Positions 14,664 to 21,389 of a stretch of DNA of 38,130 nt are shown piece after piece (position 1 is the first letter of the stretch; the number at the start of each line of letters is the position of its first letter). Position numbers and translations under genes: made by a program. The notes beneath the pieces are model-generated. The model was not told the origin of the DNA and made no database searches. It saw only the letters and a program-made list of their open reading frames with translations. Origin of the DNA: a virus; the IMG/VR virus record IMGVR_UViG_3300036876_000088, positions 1 through 38,130 of that record. One strand, written 5' to 3'.

Positions 14664-14720
14664 CGCCACATCTGCGATGTAGGGATTTGGCGGGATATAG
14701 CTGTCCTAGCAGATGTGGCG
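14664..14720 (-). promoter_or_regulatory. Perfect 12-bp inverted repeat in a 5' leader
   Basis: CGCCACATCTGC and GCAGATGTGGCG face each other across 33 bases, ending 26 bases before the ATG at 14638. In RNA this gives a long-range stem enclosing TATATCCCGCCAAATCCC. It may be a structured leader or an operator pair; the sequence alone does not decide. Confidence 0.55.
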
Positions 14721-14799
14721 GCTGAATTTCGCTCAGTGAGGGTTGTTAGCCCAACGTCGGTCGGAAACCGAATTACGAATTGCAGGGTAAGATAATCAA

Positions 14800-14828
14800 T
14801 CTCTAGCAGGTCTCGCCGAATTTTTCAA
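14800..14828 (-). promoter_or_regulatory. Candidate sigma-70 promoter
   Basis: Minus-strand TTGAAA, 17-bp spacer, TAGAGA preceded by TG (extended -10). Transcription would begin near 14793, giving a leader of about 155 bases that carries the inverted repeat at 14664-14720. Confidence 0.4.
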
Positions 14829-14838
14829 GGACATCGAT

Positions 14839-15386
14839 ATGTATCCCATGTGACTTTAGTAAGCCCGCGCAAATTCATCTTCCTGGAGTCGCCCAGCGCC
14901 AGCGTACGCCGAGCGCCCGCAGCCGGCAGAGCCATAGGCTCGTGATCAGCCACCTCCACGCCAGGTGTGAACGCCTGCGTCGTTCGCGCGCCGTTTTTGC
15001 CGTTGCCGTTGTTCTTGCTCTTTGTTCCCTACTTCGTACTTTTCCAGTTCTCTGCGCCGTTGGTTTGGCAGTGGACTTGCGCTCCTTCTTTGCAGAGCAA
15101 GGGGGTTTGGGGGCTTGCCCCCAACGAATGATTGCTCTGCTCGAGATCGCACGCGAAGCGTGCTTCCTTCTCGCTGTTGATCTTCCGAGGTTTCCACAGA
15201 CCAGACGCCCGCATAACAGGGTGTGAATAGGTTTAGGGAATAAGCCGCGAATAACAACCGTGGGGATCTGCTGCTTCTTCCCTTGTTTTCTGTTACTCAA
15301 AGCCTAGTTTGTTCTCATCCTCAGCGTGGTTCTTTATCAGCATCTCTACCCGGAAAGGACCCAGACCGCGCCGCTTTTCCTCTGTC
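14839..15386. other. Repeat-rich non-coding region
   Basis: No gene supported. Open frames here are Arg/Lys/Ser-rich with no family resemblance (for example 14875-15300, needing a TTG start). Visible structure: nested inverted repeats around 15094-15134 (GCAGAGCA/TGCTCTGC enclosing GGGGG-rich and CCCCC-rich arms), and a GCACGC-GAA-GCGTGC hairpin at about 15149-15163. These resemble dispersed bacterial intergenic palindromes. Lying between a terminator plus operator sites and the next promoter, it is a candidate replication origin or regulatory hub. Confidence 0.45.
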
Positions 15387-15490
15387 GTGTCAACCTGGGT
15401 TATCACGGCGCGTCCGCCGCGCCCGCTCGCGTCCTCGTGTCGATCTAGGTTGACACACTCAGCCCGTTCCGTGTCAACCCACGTTGACAC
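15387..15490. promoter_or_regulatory. Three 20-bp palindromic operator-like sites
   Basis: Consensus GTGTCAAC-N4-GTTGACAC. Site 1 (15387-15406) GTGTCAACCTGGGTTATCAC; site 2 (15437-15456) GTGTCGATCTAGGTTGACAC; site 3 (15471-15490) GTGTCAACCCACGTTGACAC, a perfect 8-bp palindrome. Centre spacing is 50 and 34 bp. They lie just past the terminator of the winged-helix gene. Dimeric DNA-binding protein sites (operator or replication iterons) are the likely reading; the adjacent winged-helix protein is a candidate binder. Confidence 0.75.
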
Positions 15491-15539
15491 GCTCGAAAGA
15501 GCCATCTTGCTAACTGCAAGACGCCCTAACGTCGCGCGC

Positions 15540-15572
15540 AAAAAGAGGCTGGAGACACTTCGCCTCCAGCCT
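15540..15572 (-). terminator. Rho-independent terminator after winged-helix gene
   Basis: 9-bp stem AGGCTGGAG/CTCCAGCCT with a 9-nt loop, followed on the minus strand by CTTTTTG. It lies 38 bases past the stop at 15610 and ends the early/middle transcription unit. Confidence 0.85.
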
Positions 15573-15609
15573 TCAACCGCGTCTCTGTAAGTGGGAGTTG
15601 TTTCGGCGT

Positions 15610-16677
15610 TTAGCCCGGTGGTTTCTTCGGAATCGCTGGGAAGAGTGTGCTGATCATGTGCCCCGGAACGCCGGCGAGCTGCAGCCGCTTCCGGCACTCG
15701 CCGCGGAGCGTGCTTTCCAGTTGCCTGGTGCCCGCCCATTCGCGCATCGTGGCCACGTGGAGCTCGGCCGCCACGTCAAACCATGCATTGTCCCGGATAG
15801 GCTTCGCCGCGGTCAGGAAGCGCTCCATCTCGCGCGCGGCCTTGTCCTCGTCAAACTCCCGCCCGGCCACGTAGTAGATCGTGTTCGGCGGCTGCCTCCG
15901 TTTCGCTCCTGCCGTGCCTTCCCGGACCTGCTGGCCGTTGATCTCCAGCCGCGGGGGATAATGCTTCACCTGGAGCAGTCCCAGCGCCTGGTACGTCGCC
16001 AGCGCGCAGCGCACCGCATCCTTGCCGAGCCCGACCCGCGCCCCGATCGTCTGCAGCTGCTCCTGGATCTCGCCCGCGCAGTAGCCATTGGCGTCGAGCT
16101 TGAACAGGTTGAAACTGGCCAGCGCGATCAGCACCAGCTTTTCGTACGGTGTCCCTGGCGTTCGCGGGTCGAGGATCCAAGCCGGCACCTGCACATAGCC
16201 GGCATATTCCGCGCGAACCTCACGCCAGTACACCTTCCATTCCTCGTTCTTGCGCAGCTCGGAGACGGTCGGCATGGAATAGTCGTCCGTGTCCTTGTAT
16301 CGCGCTGCGCCCTCGTCGAAGGCAAACTTGTACACCGCGCCCTTCACCAGTGATCGCGCCGTGGCCCGCTGCGCCAGCCTGGGAGCTTTCCCTGCGTTTC
16401 GGGTGTAGGACTCCGTCCAGGTGTAGCCCATCATCGCCGCCATGTTGGCGTGTGTCTGGGGAAACACCATGGTGCGGTCGGCGCCGTCGCGGGGAACCGC
16501 GCCAGCGAATATCATCGGCGCGACCCAGCGCAGAAAGCGGCTCTTGTCGAGTTCGGCGCGATGTGTGGATTTGACCTCGCGAGGCTTGCCGTCTGCGTCC
16601 CGGCAGTCGGAATACACCAGGCCGGCCATGATCAGAAACGCCTTCGGCCAGCGCACCATCTGGTGTCCGCCGGCCAC
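15610..16677 (-). CDS. Winged-helix protein, possible replication initiator
   Basis: 355 aa from GTG 16677 (ATG at 16659 possible; neither has a strong Shine-Dalgarno). The middle contains a clear wHTH: GEIQEQLQTIGARVGLGKDA, then VRCALATYQALGLLQVKHYP, as in phage replication-initiator and MarR/GntR-like modules. The preceding block EKLVLIALASFNLFKLDANG resembles the start of RepA/DnaD-type wHTH domains. N- and C-terminal parts are helical and unfamiliar. It is the last and largest gene of the early operon and adjoins palindromic sites and a repeat-rich gap. A replication or regulatory role is inference. Confidence 0.65.
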   Translation of the reverse strand: MAGGHQMVRWPKAFLIMAGLVYSDCRDADGKPREVKSTHRAELDKSRFLRWVAPMIFAGAVPRDGADRTMVFPQTHANMAAMMGYTWTESYTRNAGKAPRLAQRATARSLVKGAVYKFAFDEGAARYKDTDDYSMPTVSELRKNEEWKVYWREVRAEYAGYVQVPAWILDPRTPGTPYEKLVLIALASFNLFKLDANGYCAGEIQEQLQTIGARVGLGKDAVRCALATYQALGLLQVKHYPPRLEINGQQVREGTAGAKRRQPPNTIYYVAGREFDEDKAAREMERFLTAAKPIRDNAWFDVAAELHVATMREWAGTRQLESTLRGECRKRLQLAGVPGHMISTLFPAIPKKPPG

Positions 16678-16732
16678 GCCGCGAGCTGTCAGTGACGGCG
16701 GCGCGCAAGCCTGCAGTGCACGGGTCTCCCGC

Positions 16733-17194
16733 TCACCTAATTGGGCTGAGGCAGCTATGACCTACCCCCCCCCCCCCCAGCAACTTTGCTTCCGCCGGGT
16801 TATTCCTTTCGAGCCGCTCCCTTTCCAATCGCTTACTCTCCAAGTGTTCAGTATAAATTTCCCGCGAGCCCCACAGCTTCGAGGAAAACTCGTTGTACAT
16901 CCATGCAACCAGGTGAAAGAGTGTCGCCCGATTGTATTCATCCGCGCGGGAAAGTGCAGCCTGTAGATCGTTGGCGATCACCGCCTGCAGGAAATTGCCC
17001 ACCGGCTGCCCGTGGTCGCGATAGGCCGCGAGCCGCTCCAGCACCACCGGCTCGATGAGCGCGCATCGCGCGCCGCCATATAGCTCGATGGTGTGAAACA
17101 CGATGTTACGCCAGCGCTCGCGTGCAATCGCGTTCTTGGCCTCCGCCGTGTCCGTGACCATTTTGTTTATGGCTGCGATTTCTTCTGGTGTCAC
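16733..17194 (-). CDS. Hypothetical helical protein ending in a poly-G tract
   Basis: 153 aa from GTG 17194 (GGAGG 7 bases upstream, start overlapping the preceding TGA). Helical, charged: VTPEEIAAINKMVTDTAEAK, then ERLAAYRDHGQPVGNFLQAV and a coiled-coil-like ESKRLERERLERNNPAEAKL. A run of 14 G (16765-16778) encodes LGGGG near the end. Changing its length by one base moves the stop: 13 G stops at once, 15 G after two further codons. Family not recognised. Confidence 0.65.
   Translation of the reverse strand: MTPEEIAAINKMVTDTAEAKNAIARERWRNIVFHTIELYGGARCALIEPVVLERLAAYRDHGQPVGNFLQAVIANDLQAALSRADEYNRATLFHLVAWMYNEFSSKLWGSREIYTEHLESKRLERERLERNNPAEAKLLGGGGVGHSCLSPIR
16765..16778 (-). repeat. Homopolymer of 14 G (coding strand)
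   Basis: Fourteen consecutive C on the plus strand at the 3' end of the gene 16733-17194. Such tracts are prone to slippage in replication, transcription and sequencing. A second tract of 11 is at 19577-19587. Confidence 0.95.
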
Positions 17195-17373
17195 CTTTGT
17201 ACCTCCATGGTATCCTCGGGCCGTCCGCCCCACATCGAGCCATCGCCCGGCTGGTGTGCGGCCGCCGCCTGTTTCTCCCGCGCGATCCGCGCGGCCTGCA
17301 GCGCCGAGTACTCGGCCATCCACTCCGCAAATCCGTACCTGCGCTCTTCTCCCAGCATCGATAGCTCGCTCAT
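17191..17373 (-). CDS. Small hypothetical protein
   Basis: 60 aa, MSELSMLGEERRYGFAEWMA, then an Ala-rich helix (QAARIAREKQAAAAHQPGDG). No family recognised. ATGA overlap with the preceding gene and TGA/GTG overlap with the next show that it belongs to the coupled operon. Confidence 0.6.
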   Translation of the reverse strand: MSELSMLGEERRYGFAEWMAEYSALQAARIAREKQAAAAHQPGDGSMWGGRPEDTMEVQR

Positions 17374-17534
17374 CCTTGGACCTCTCTTTTTGCGTTGAAC
17401 GCGTTCAGTTCCTCAATCAAAACCACCTGCAACGTGCGGATGAGATGACCGAGCATGCCGCGACCAACGCGCATGATCATTCGTTCGCGCATCCCCTGCC
17501 GGAATCTCGATGGCCGGCGTTGCGTCGCCTTCAT
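17370..17534 (-). CDS. Small basic protein
   Basis: 54 aa from ATG 17534, the A shared with the preceding TGA. Arg-rich N-terminal half (MKATQRRPSRFRQGMRERMI), then a hydrophobic helix (GHLIRTLQVVLIEELNAFNA). Possibly nucleic-acid binding; not recognised. Confidence 0.55.
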   Translation of the reverse strand: MKATQRRPSRFRQGMRERMIMRVGRGMLGHLIRTLQVVLIEELNAFNAKREVQG

Positions 17535-17692
17535 CACGCCGCCCTCCCAATCTTCATCCGCGTCCAGTCGTACGGGAACTCTTTGCCGCAGTCCAGACAC
17601 ACCACGTATGCGCCGCGCTTCCGGTCCGCCGTCAACGGAAAGCTCGTGTGCCCATGCCAGCAGCCAAACAACAGCTCATAGAGCCAGCTCAT
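17534..17692 (-). CDS. Small Cys/His zinc-binding protein
   Basis: 52 aa: MSWLYELLFGCWHGHTSFPL, later YVVCLDCGKEFPYDWTRMKI. C-x-H-x-H ahead of C-x-x-C suggests one zinc site. This arrangement (GCWHxHxSFPxT...CLDCGKEFPYDW) is common in small proteins of soil bacteria and their phages; I know no function. Overlaps the J-domain gene's stop by 4 bp. Confidence 0.7.
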   Translation of the reverse strand: MSWLYELLFGCWHGHTSFPLTADRKRGAYVVCLDCGKEFPYDWTRMKIGRAA

Positions 17693-18222
17693 CGCACAAC
17701 CTCGGCCTTCGCCGCTTCGCGCGCCTGGAGGATTCGGTGGAACTGTTCCACGTTTCCCCCGTGGTCCGGGTGGCACTTGGATACCTTCTCGCGAAATGCC
17801 TTCTCGATAACCTCGGTCGAGACCTGGATGCTGCCGGAGATCCCCAGCACGTCGCGCCACGGCTCCGACGCCTTTTCCGGCAGCGCCAGGAATCCGGTAA
17901 ACGCCCGGTCGAGGATCTCCGCGCCGCCGTGCCGCTCGATCGCGCGCAGCGCCTCGATCGCGGCGGTGGCCTGCGCTGTGTCCGCCTCGAACTTCACTGT
18001 GACCGTTCCCGCCGAATGGCTTCCCACCTCCGCGGCCTCCTGGCACATTCGGTCCATCCAGCGCGTTGTCAGAAAGAAGAGCGCGGTGCCTCCGACCGCG
18101 AAGAGCATCACGCCAGTCGCGTTGTGACGCCCCACGCTCATCATCCCCGTCAGGAATGCGTACACCACCGCCCAGATCCACCGCGTTCGCCTTAGGGTCT
18201 CTTTCATCGTTGCCATACTCAC
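17689..18222 (-). CDS. Membrane-anchored J-domain protein
   Basis: 177 aa from GTG 18222 (overlapping the previous stop). Two membrane segments at about 14-30 and 38-53 (WIWAVVYAFLTGMM; VMLFAVGGTALFFL), a linker, then a C-terminal J-domain-like segment. The latter is STEVIEKAFREKVSKCHPDH, with the diagnostic H-P-D at 151-153 followed by GGN and a last helix EQFHRILQAREAAK. J-domains stimulate Hsp70 (DnaK) ATPase. Membrane tethering would direct host DnaK to the membrane. Phages exploit DnaJ/DnaK in replication (lambda), but a phage-encoded membrane J-protein is uncommon. Target unknown. Confidence 0.75.
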   Translation of the reverse strand: MSMATMKETLRRTRWIWAVVYAFLTGMMSVGRHNATGVMLFAVGGTALFFLTTRWMDRMCQEAAEVGSHSAGTVTVKFEADTAQATAAIEALRAIERHGGAEILDRAFTGFLALPEKASEPWRDVLGISGSIQVSTEVIEKAFREKVSKCHPDHGGNVEQFHRILQAREAAKAEVVR

Positions 18223-18476
18223 GCCAGTCGTCGGACGTCGCTGTTCGGTTTAGGCTGCACTTCCGGCAGCCCCGGCTTAAAGAAGCCCTTGCCTTCGTCC
18301 CTGTTGCCCGTCACTTCGAGGAACTTCACTTCCACCCTCGCCGTGTCGATCAGTTTCTCCGCCACCTTGCATATTGCCCCGGCGCGTTCTATGTCCATTG
18401 GCTTCTCTTCGTCCTTGAGCGCTTCCAGCGTCTCAAAGAGATGGTTGCGCAGGTCCTGGATTCCGTTTCTCGGCAT
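18219..18476 (-). CDS. Conserved phage hypothetical protein
   Basis: 85 aa from ATG 18476 (GAGGGGAG upstream). NGIQDLRNHLFETLEALKDE, KPMDIERAGAICKVAEKLID and ARVEVKFLEVTG recur, from memory, in hypothetical proteins of many temperate and lytic phages of Proteobacteria. Helical, probably oligomeric. Function not known to me. It overlaps the end of the homing-endonuclease gene by 44 bp. Confidence 0.75.
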   Translation of the reverse strand: MPRNGIQDLRNHLFETLEALKDEEKPMDIERAGAICKVAEKLIDTARVEVKFLEVTGNRDEGKGFFKPGLPEVQPKPNSDVRRLA

Positions 18477-19155
18477 CGATCTCCCCTCGTTTCCGGCACG
18501 TGATCACGCGTTTGATGGAGCCCTTGAGCTGGATTACTTCGACCAGCTCCCTGGGCAACCGGTGGATGGTGTTGCGCCGCATCAGCTCGGCGCGCGTAAT
18601 AAGTTCAAGGTTGGCGTCCATGATGTTGGTCTTGTCGCCATCCTTGAACACGAGAGCGTGGGTGTTAGGCGAGGGAAGCGGCCCGTGCAGCTCCTCCCAG
18701 AGCAGGCGATGCACCTGCCGCCAGTCGCGCGGCGGATAGCCCGTGCCCGAGACCTTCACTTGTAGATAGCCGTCATCGTCGTGGCGCATGCTGCCGATCG
18801 GCTTCCACGTATGCGGCATCTGCCCTTTCTTGAATTGCGTTTCCGCCATGCGTCCGGGCGCGTATCCAGGCGAGCGCACGCCCTTGTTGACCGGGACGTT
18901 CCCCGGCTGGATGCGGTGCGCGATCGCGCTCGGATGCCGTGCGAGCCTTGCCCCCAGCTCGCGGCACACACTCGCCAGAAACTCCGCGCTCTTCTTCAGC
19001 CCCATCGTGCTGGCGTGCGCATACACCTGCGCCACTGATAGCCGCAGCGCCAGTGCTAACGCCCGCGTCGAGCAGTCTGCGTATACTTTGCGCAGCCATG
19101 CCTCTTCGCGTGGAGTCCAGCAATGGCGCTTCGTGGTGTGCGGTCTGCCGGCCAC
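18433..19155 (-). CDS. HNH endonuclease with Myb/SANT-like N-terminal domain
   Basis: 240 aa from GTG 19155, chosen because AGGAGG lies 9 bases upstream; the same frame is open to GTG 19212. N-terminal WTPREEAWLRKVYADCSTRA resembles a SANT/Myb DNA-binding helix set. The C-terminal half is an HNH_3-type nuclease: GYLQVKVSGTGYPPRDWRQV, HRLLWEELHGPLPSPNTHAL, VFKDGDKTNIMDANLELI (H, N and N/H positions), then a short DNA-binding tail. Typical of free-standing homing endonucleases in phage genomes. Inserted between small operon genes. Confidence 0.85.
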   Translation of the reverse strand: MAGRPHTTKRHCWTPREEAWLRKVYADCSTRALALALRLSVAQVYAHASTMGLKKSAEFLASVCRELGARLARHPSAIAHRIQPGNVPVNKGVRSPGYAPGRMAETQFKKGQMPHTWKPIGSMRHDDDGYLQVKVSGTGYPPRDWRQVHRLLWEELHGPLPSPNTHALVFKDGDKTNIMDANLELITRAELMRRNTIHRLPRELVEVIQLKGSIKRVITCRKRGEIDAEKRNPGPAQPSL

Positions 19156-19184
19156 TAAATGCTTCCTCCTTCCGGCGTCGCGTA

Positions 19185-19358
19185 TCACGGGAGCCACCGT
19201 CTTAGCAGCCACTTCAGCATCGCCCGCGCTCCTCTCGTGATACTCTTTTCTTGAATGGTTGCTTTGTTATCCGGCCGGCGGCGCGCTCGAACGCGCTGCC
19301 GGTAGTGTTTATGGGTATCAAATTCGCCCATCCCCTGCCATGCCTCGCCTTGCAACAT
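19185..19358 (-). CDS. Small basic protein
   Basis: 57 aa from ATG 19358 with GAGGAGAAGAA upstream, an excellent ribosome-binding site. Basic: KHYRQRVRARRRPDNKATIQ, ending AMLKWLLRRWLP, a short amphipathic tail. It overlaps the end of the preceding gene by 41 bp in another frame, so one start may be wrong. Not recognised. Confidence 0.45.
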   Translation of the reverse strand: MLQGEAWQGMGEFDTHKHYRQRVRARRRPDNKATIQEKSITRGARAMLKWLLRRWLP

Positions 19359-19569
19359 TTCTTCTCCTCGGTTTGTGATCAACGTCAAAACTTGTCGGCT
19401 CCTCGCGCGGGCCTGCCACGTCGAACGTCGGCATGCGGAACCCCTGCTGGCTCTCCAGTTGCCCCAGCAGCGCGTCCCGCAGTTCGAGCAGCGTCTCGGT
19501 CGGCAGGCTCTTGAGCGTTTCGCGGATCGAACCGCAGCCCGTAATTACAATCGTTCTCGCGTCACCCAT
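19318..19569 (-). CDS. Small hypothetical protein
   Basis: 83 aa: MGDARTIVITGCGSIRETLK, SLPTETLLELRDALLGQLES, then a charged disordered tail. The first half could be a helical dimerisation unit. Its ATG overlaps the stop of the preceding zinc-finger gene by 8 bp. A one-base loss in the 11-G tract just upstream would fuse the two frames without a stop. Confidence 0.6.
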   Translation of the reverse strand: MGDARTIVITGCGSIRETLKSLPTETLLELRDALLGQLESQQGFRMPTFDVAGPREEPTSFDVDHKPRRRNVARRGMAGDGRI

Positions 19570-19750
19570 TACTCTGCCCCCCCCCCCGCACTTGTCGGTC
19601 CAACTCGATCCGCTTCATCGCCGTCAGCCGCGCCTTGCCAACGCCGCCGCAGGTGCTGCACACGCGTACCTTGTACACCGCGTTCGGGTCCGGCTGCAGC
19701 CCCGTTGTGTCGCACGTCGGGCACAGATACACAAAGCGCTTGTGATTCAT
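19562..19750 (-). CDS. Small two-CxxC zinc-finger protein
   Basis: 62 aa from ATG 19750. FVYLCPTCDTTGLQPDP and KVRVCSTCGGVGKARLT form a DnaJ-type zinc-finger pair (C-x-x-C-x-x-x-G twice). A run of 11 G near the 3' end encodes RGGGQ before the stop. Possible regulator or RNA-binding protein; function unknown. Confidence 0.7.
   Translation of the reverse strand: MNHKRFVYLCPTCDTTGLQPDPNAVYKVRVCSTCGGVGKARLTAMKRIELDRQVRGGGQSNG
19577..19587 (-). repeat. Homopolymer of 11 G at a gene boundary
   Basis: Eleven consecutive C on the plus strand, 8 bases before the ATG at 19569. With 11 G the zinc-finger gene stops at 19562. With 10 G (or 13) it would read straight into the 83-aa gene, making a single fusion of about 147 residues. 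Confidence 0.9.
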
Positions 19751-19944
19751 GCCGCCTCCGGTCCCAGGTCCTCTTCGAGCGCGGCCAGCGGCCCAAAGCC
19801 CTCCTCGTAATACTGCTGCCACGTCGCGCGCCTGCTGGGTCCGCTGCGGTCCAGCAGTTGCGCCGCCGCCTCGCGCGAGAAGAAAAAACTCTCCACTGCC
19901 GCTTCCTCCAGTTGCGCGCACCAGGTCTCGTAAGAGTCGGCCAT
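19747..19944 (-). CDS. Small hypothetical protein
   Basis: 65 aa from ATG 19944 (A shared with the preceding TGA). Acidic and aromatic: MADSYETWCAQLEEAAVESF, then EEGFGPLAALEEDLGPEAA. Acidic small proteins in this region can be DNA mimics or inhibitors, but nothing specific supports that here. Overlaps the next gene by 4 bp. Confidence 0.55.
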   Translation of the reverse strand: MADSYETWCAQLEEAAVESFFFSREAAAQLLDRSGPSRRATWQQYYEEGFGPLAALEEDLGPEAA

Positions 19945-20234
19945 CAGTTCAGCCTCGCTCTCTCGGTTGCCTGCCGCCGGTCGCGCCGCGATGTAAGGAA
20001 CGCAGAGCAGGCCTTCAGCATCAGTAGTTGGTCCGGCGTGCACAGCGCGTAATCGGATTCGTTGGCAGGCCTGGCCCGCATTCCCTCCGCAAAGCGCAGT
20101 ACCGCGCCGTAGTCGTTACACACGGTCATATCGCCTTCGCGCGCCGTGCCCTGGCCTTCCTCCAGACACATCGACCAGCACAGAGTTGTGCGACACGCCG
20201 GGCACCGCGTCGGAATCATCTCGTGAACGCTCAC
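19944..20234 (-). CDS. Small Cys-containing hypothetical protein
   Basis: 96 aa from GTG 20234, overlapping the previous TGA. An N-terminal C-P-A-C-R-T-T-L-C-W cluster could bind zinc; later a helical part NESDYALCTPDQLLMLKACS and basic tail. Not recognised. Confidence 0.55.
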   Translation of the reverse strand: MSVHEMIPTRCPACRTTLCWSMCLEEGQGTAREGDMTVCNDYGAVLRFAEGMRARPANESDYALCTPDQLLMLKACSAFLTSRRDRRQATERARLN

Positions 20235-20608
20235 AGCAGCTCCTTTCCGCGCTTCAAATACGCGCATAGCGCGGCGCGCGAGATTCCCAGTTTTTTCGCC
20301 GCATGCTTTTTCACTCCCTTGTTCGCGCGGACTTCCGTCTGCATATTGGCCAGGCGGAATAGCTCAATCCGCTCCGCGTAGTCATAGCCTGCTTCTTTCA
20401 GCTCCCACACGGCCGAACGCATCGCCGCCTCGGCCTTCATCCCAGGCTTACGTTTGCAGTGCAACGGCGTAGCTTCTTTCCTCTCGACCTTCGTGGGTTG
20501 CGCAGGCTGGGCTTTCGCCGGCTGCGCGTGAGCAACGTGCGGCTGCCTCGCGGCCGCCCTCGGCTGGGCAATCGGCGGGTGCGGACGCGGCGCCGTCTGC
20601 GTACTCAT
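20231..20608 (-). CDS. HTH protein with Pro/Ala/Gln-rich N-terminus
   Basis: 125 aa from ATG 20608. The first 50 residues are low-complexity (PHPPIAQPRAAARQPHVAHA). The C-terminal 70 are helical and end in an HTH-like segment, KKHAAKKLGISRAALCAYLK, with the L-G-I-S-R-x-x-L turn of Fis/Psq-type DNA-binding helices. A plausible transcriptional regulator of the phage; target unknown. Coupled by ATGA to both neighbours. Confidence 0.65.
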   Translation of the reverse strand: MSTQTAPRPHPPIAQPRAAARQPHVAHAQPAKAQPAQPTKVERKEATPLHCKRKPGMKAEAAMRSAVWELKEAGYDYAERIELFRLANMQTEVRANKGVKKHAAKKLGISRAALCAYLKRGKELL

Positions 20609-21015
20609 GAGCGCCTCGCGGGATACTTGTGTGCGCACTCGCACAGTTGCAGTGCCTCATCGACCTCGGCGGCGATGTTGGCGCAGTGGCTGCAATCGTT
20701 CACCGTGCACGGCAGGCAGATAGCCTCGGTGGGCTCGTGCTTCGGCGCGTCCGGCTCGATGCAGCGGAACTCAGCTCGCGGCGAGAGGTACAGGTCCATC
20801 TCGCCGGCCCGAGCCACCACGGAACGGACGCGGCCGCGCCGCAGAATCACGAGCGCCTCCGCTCCGGTTGTCCTGGTTGCGCCGGGGAAGGTCGTAACGC
20901 GCACAGGAACACCCTTCATTTCCGCCGCCGGAACTTTGCTCGGGTGCTTTACTCCCTCAATCACAGGGATAGGCGATTTGCTTTTATCGCGGGCCAGCCA
21001 CACGCGGATATTCAT
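20605..21015 (-). CDS. Hypothetical protein with C-terminal Cys cluster
   Basis: 136 aa from ATG 21015. N-terminal part is beta-like (MNIRVWLARDKSKSPIPVIE, KGVPVRVTTFPGATRTTGAE), C-terminal part has CLPCTVNDCSHC and LCEC, a potential zinc-binding cluster. Not recognised. Confidence 0.6.
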   Translation of the reverse strand: MNIRVWLARDKSKSPIPVIEGVKHPSKVPAAEMKGVPVRVTTFPGATRTTGAEALVILRRGRVRSVVARAGEMDLYLSPRAEFRCIEPDAPKHEPTEAICLPCTVNDCSHCANIAAEVDEALQLCECAHKYPARRS

Positions 21016-21389
21016 GCCGCGCCGCCTTCCGCGCGGTCGAGGCAAAAGTGCGCGTGGAATTTATCGAGGTCGGTGGAGTGTTCGCGGCTGAACGTGTAGC
21101 CCATGCGGCCATCGGGATGCAACACGTAGATCAGGTGCGGAGCGAACTCGATCAGGACCGGGCCAACCTCCATCGCGACCTTTCCTGTCCAGAACGGCAG
21201 CGTCTTGACGCACCGCCCAGACAGGCGCTCGTGTGCAAACCTGCTGACATCGGCGGTCGGTTTCGCGCGGTTTCCAGGTTCCGGGCGTTCCCGCTCAAAC
21301 TCCGCGCGAGACTCGCCCACGGTGGGCAATGGCGCAGGCTGCTGGAGATCAAACAGCCCCGGGAGATCCGCACTGGCTATGCGCTTCAT
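21012..21389 (-). CDS. Hypothetical protein
   Basis: 125 aa, MKRIASADLPGLFDLQQPAP, with a charged linker (GESRAEFERERPEPGNRAKP) and a compact C-terminal region containing VGPVLIEFAPHLIYVLHPDG. Family not recognised. ATGA overlap on both sides. Confidence 0.55.
   Translation of the reverse strand: MKRIASADLPGLFDLQQPAPLPTVGESRAEFERERPEPGNRAKPTADVSRFAHERLSGRCVKTLPFWTGKVAMEVGPVLIEFAPHLIYVLHPDGRMGYTFSREHSTDLDKFHAHFCLDRAEGGAA

Noticed and set aside
14875-15300. Basic 141-codon frame with TTG start (and 14946-15257 in another frame)
   Set aside because: Arg/Lys/Ser-rich, no clear ribosome-binding site, overlaps strong inverted repeats, and two frames are equally open; best treated as non-coding.
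15293-15739. 148-codon frame spanning the operator region
   Set aside because: It overlaps the winged-helix gene and translates the terminator and the three palindromic sites.
17534-18181. 215-codon frame overlapping the J-domain gene
   Set aside because: Gly/Arg-rich out-of-frame reading of the J-domain gene; only its last 52 codons (start at 17692) form a plausible gene.
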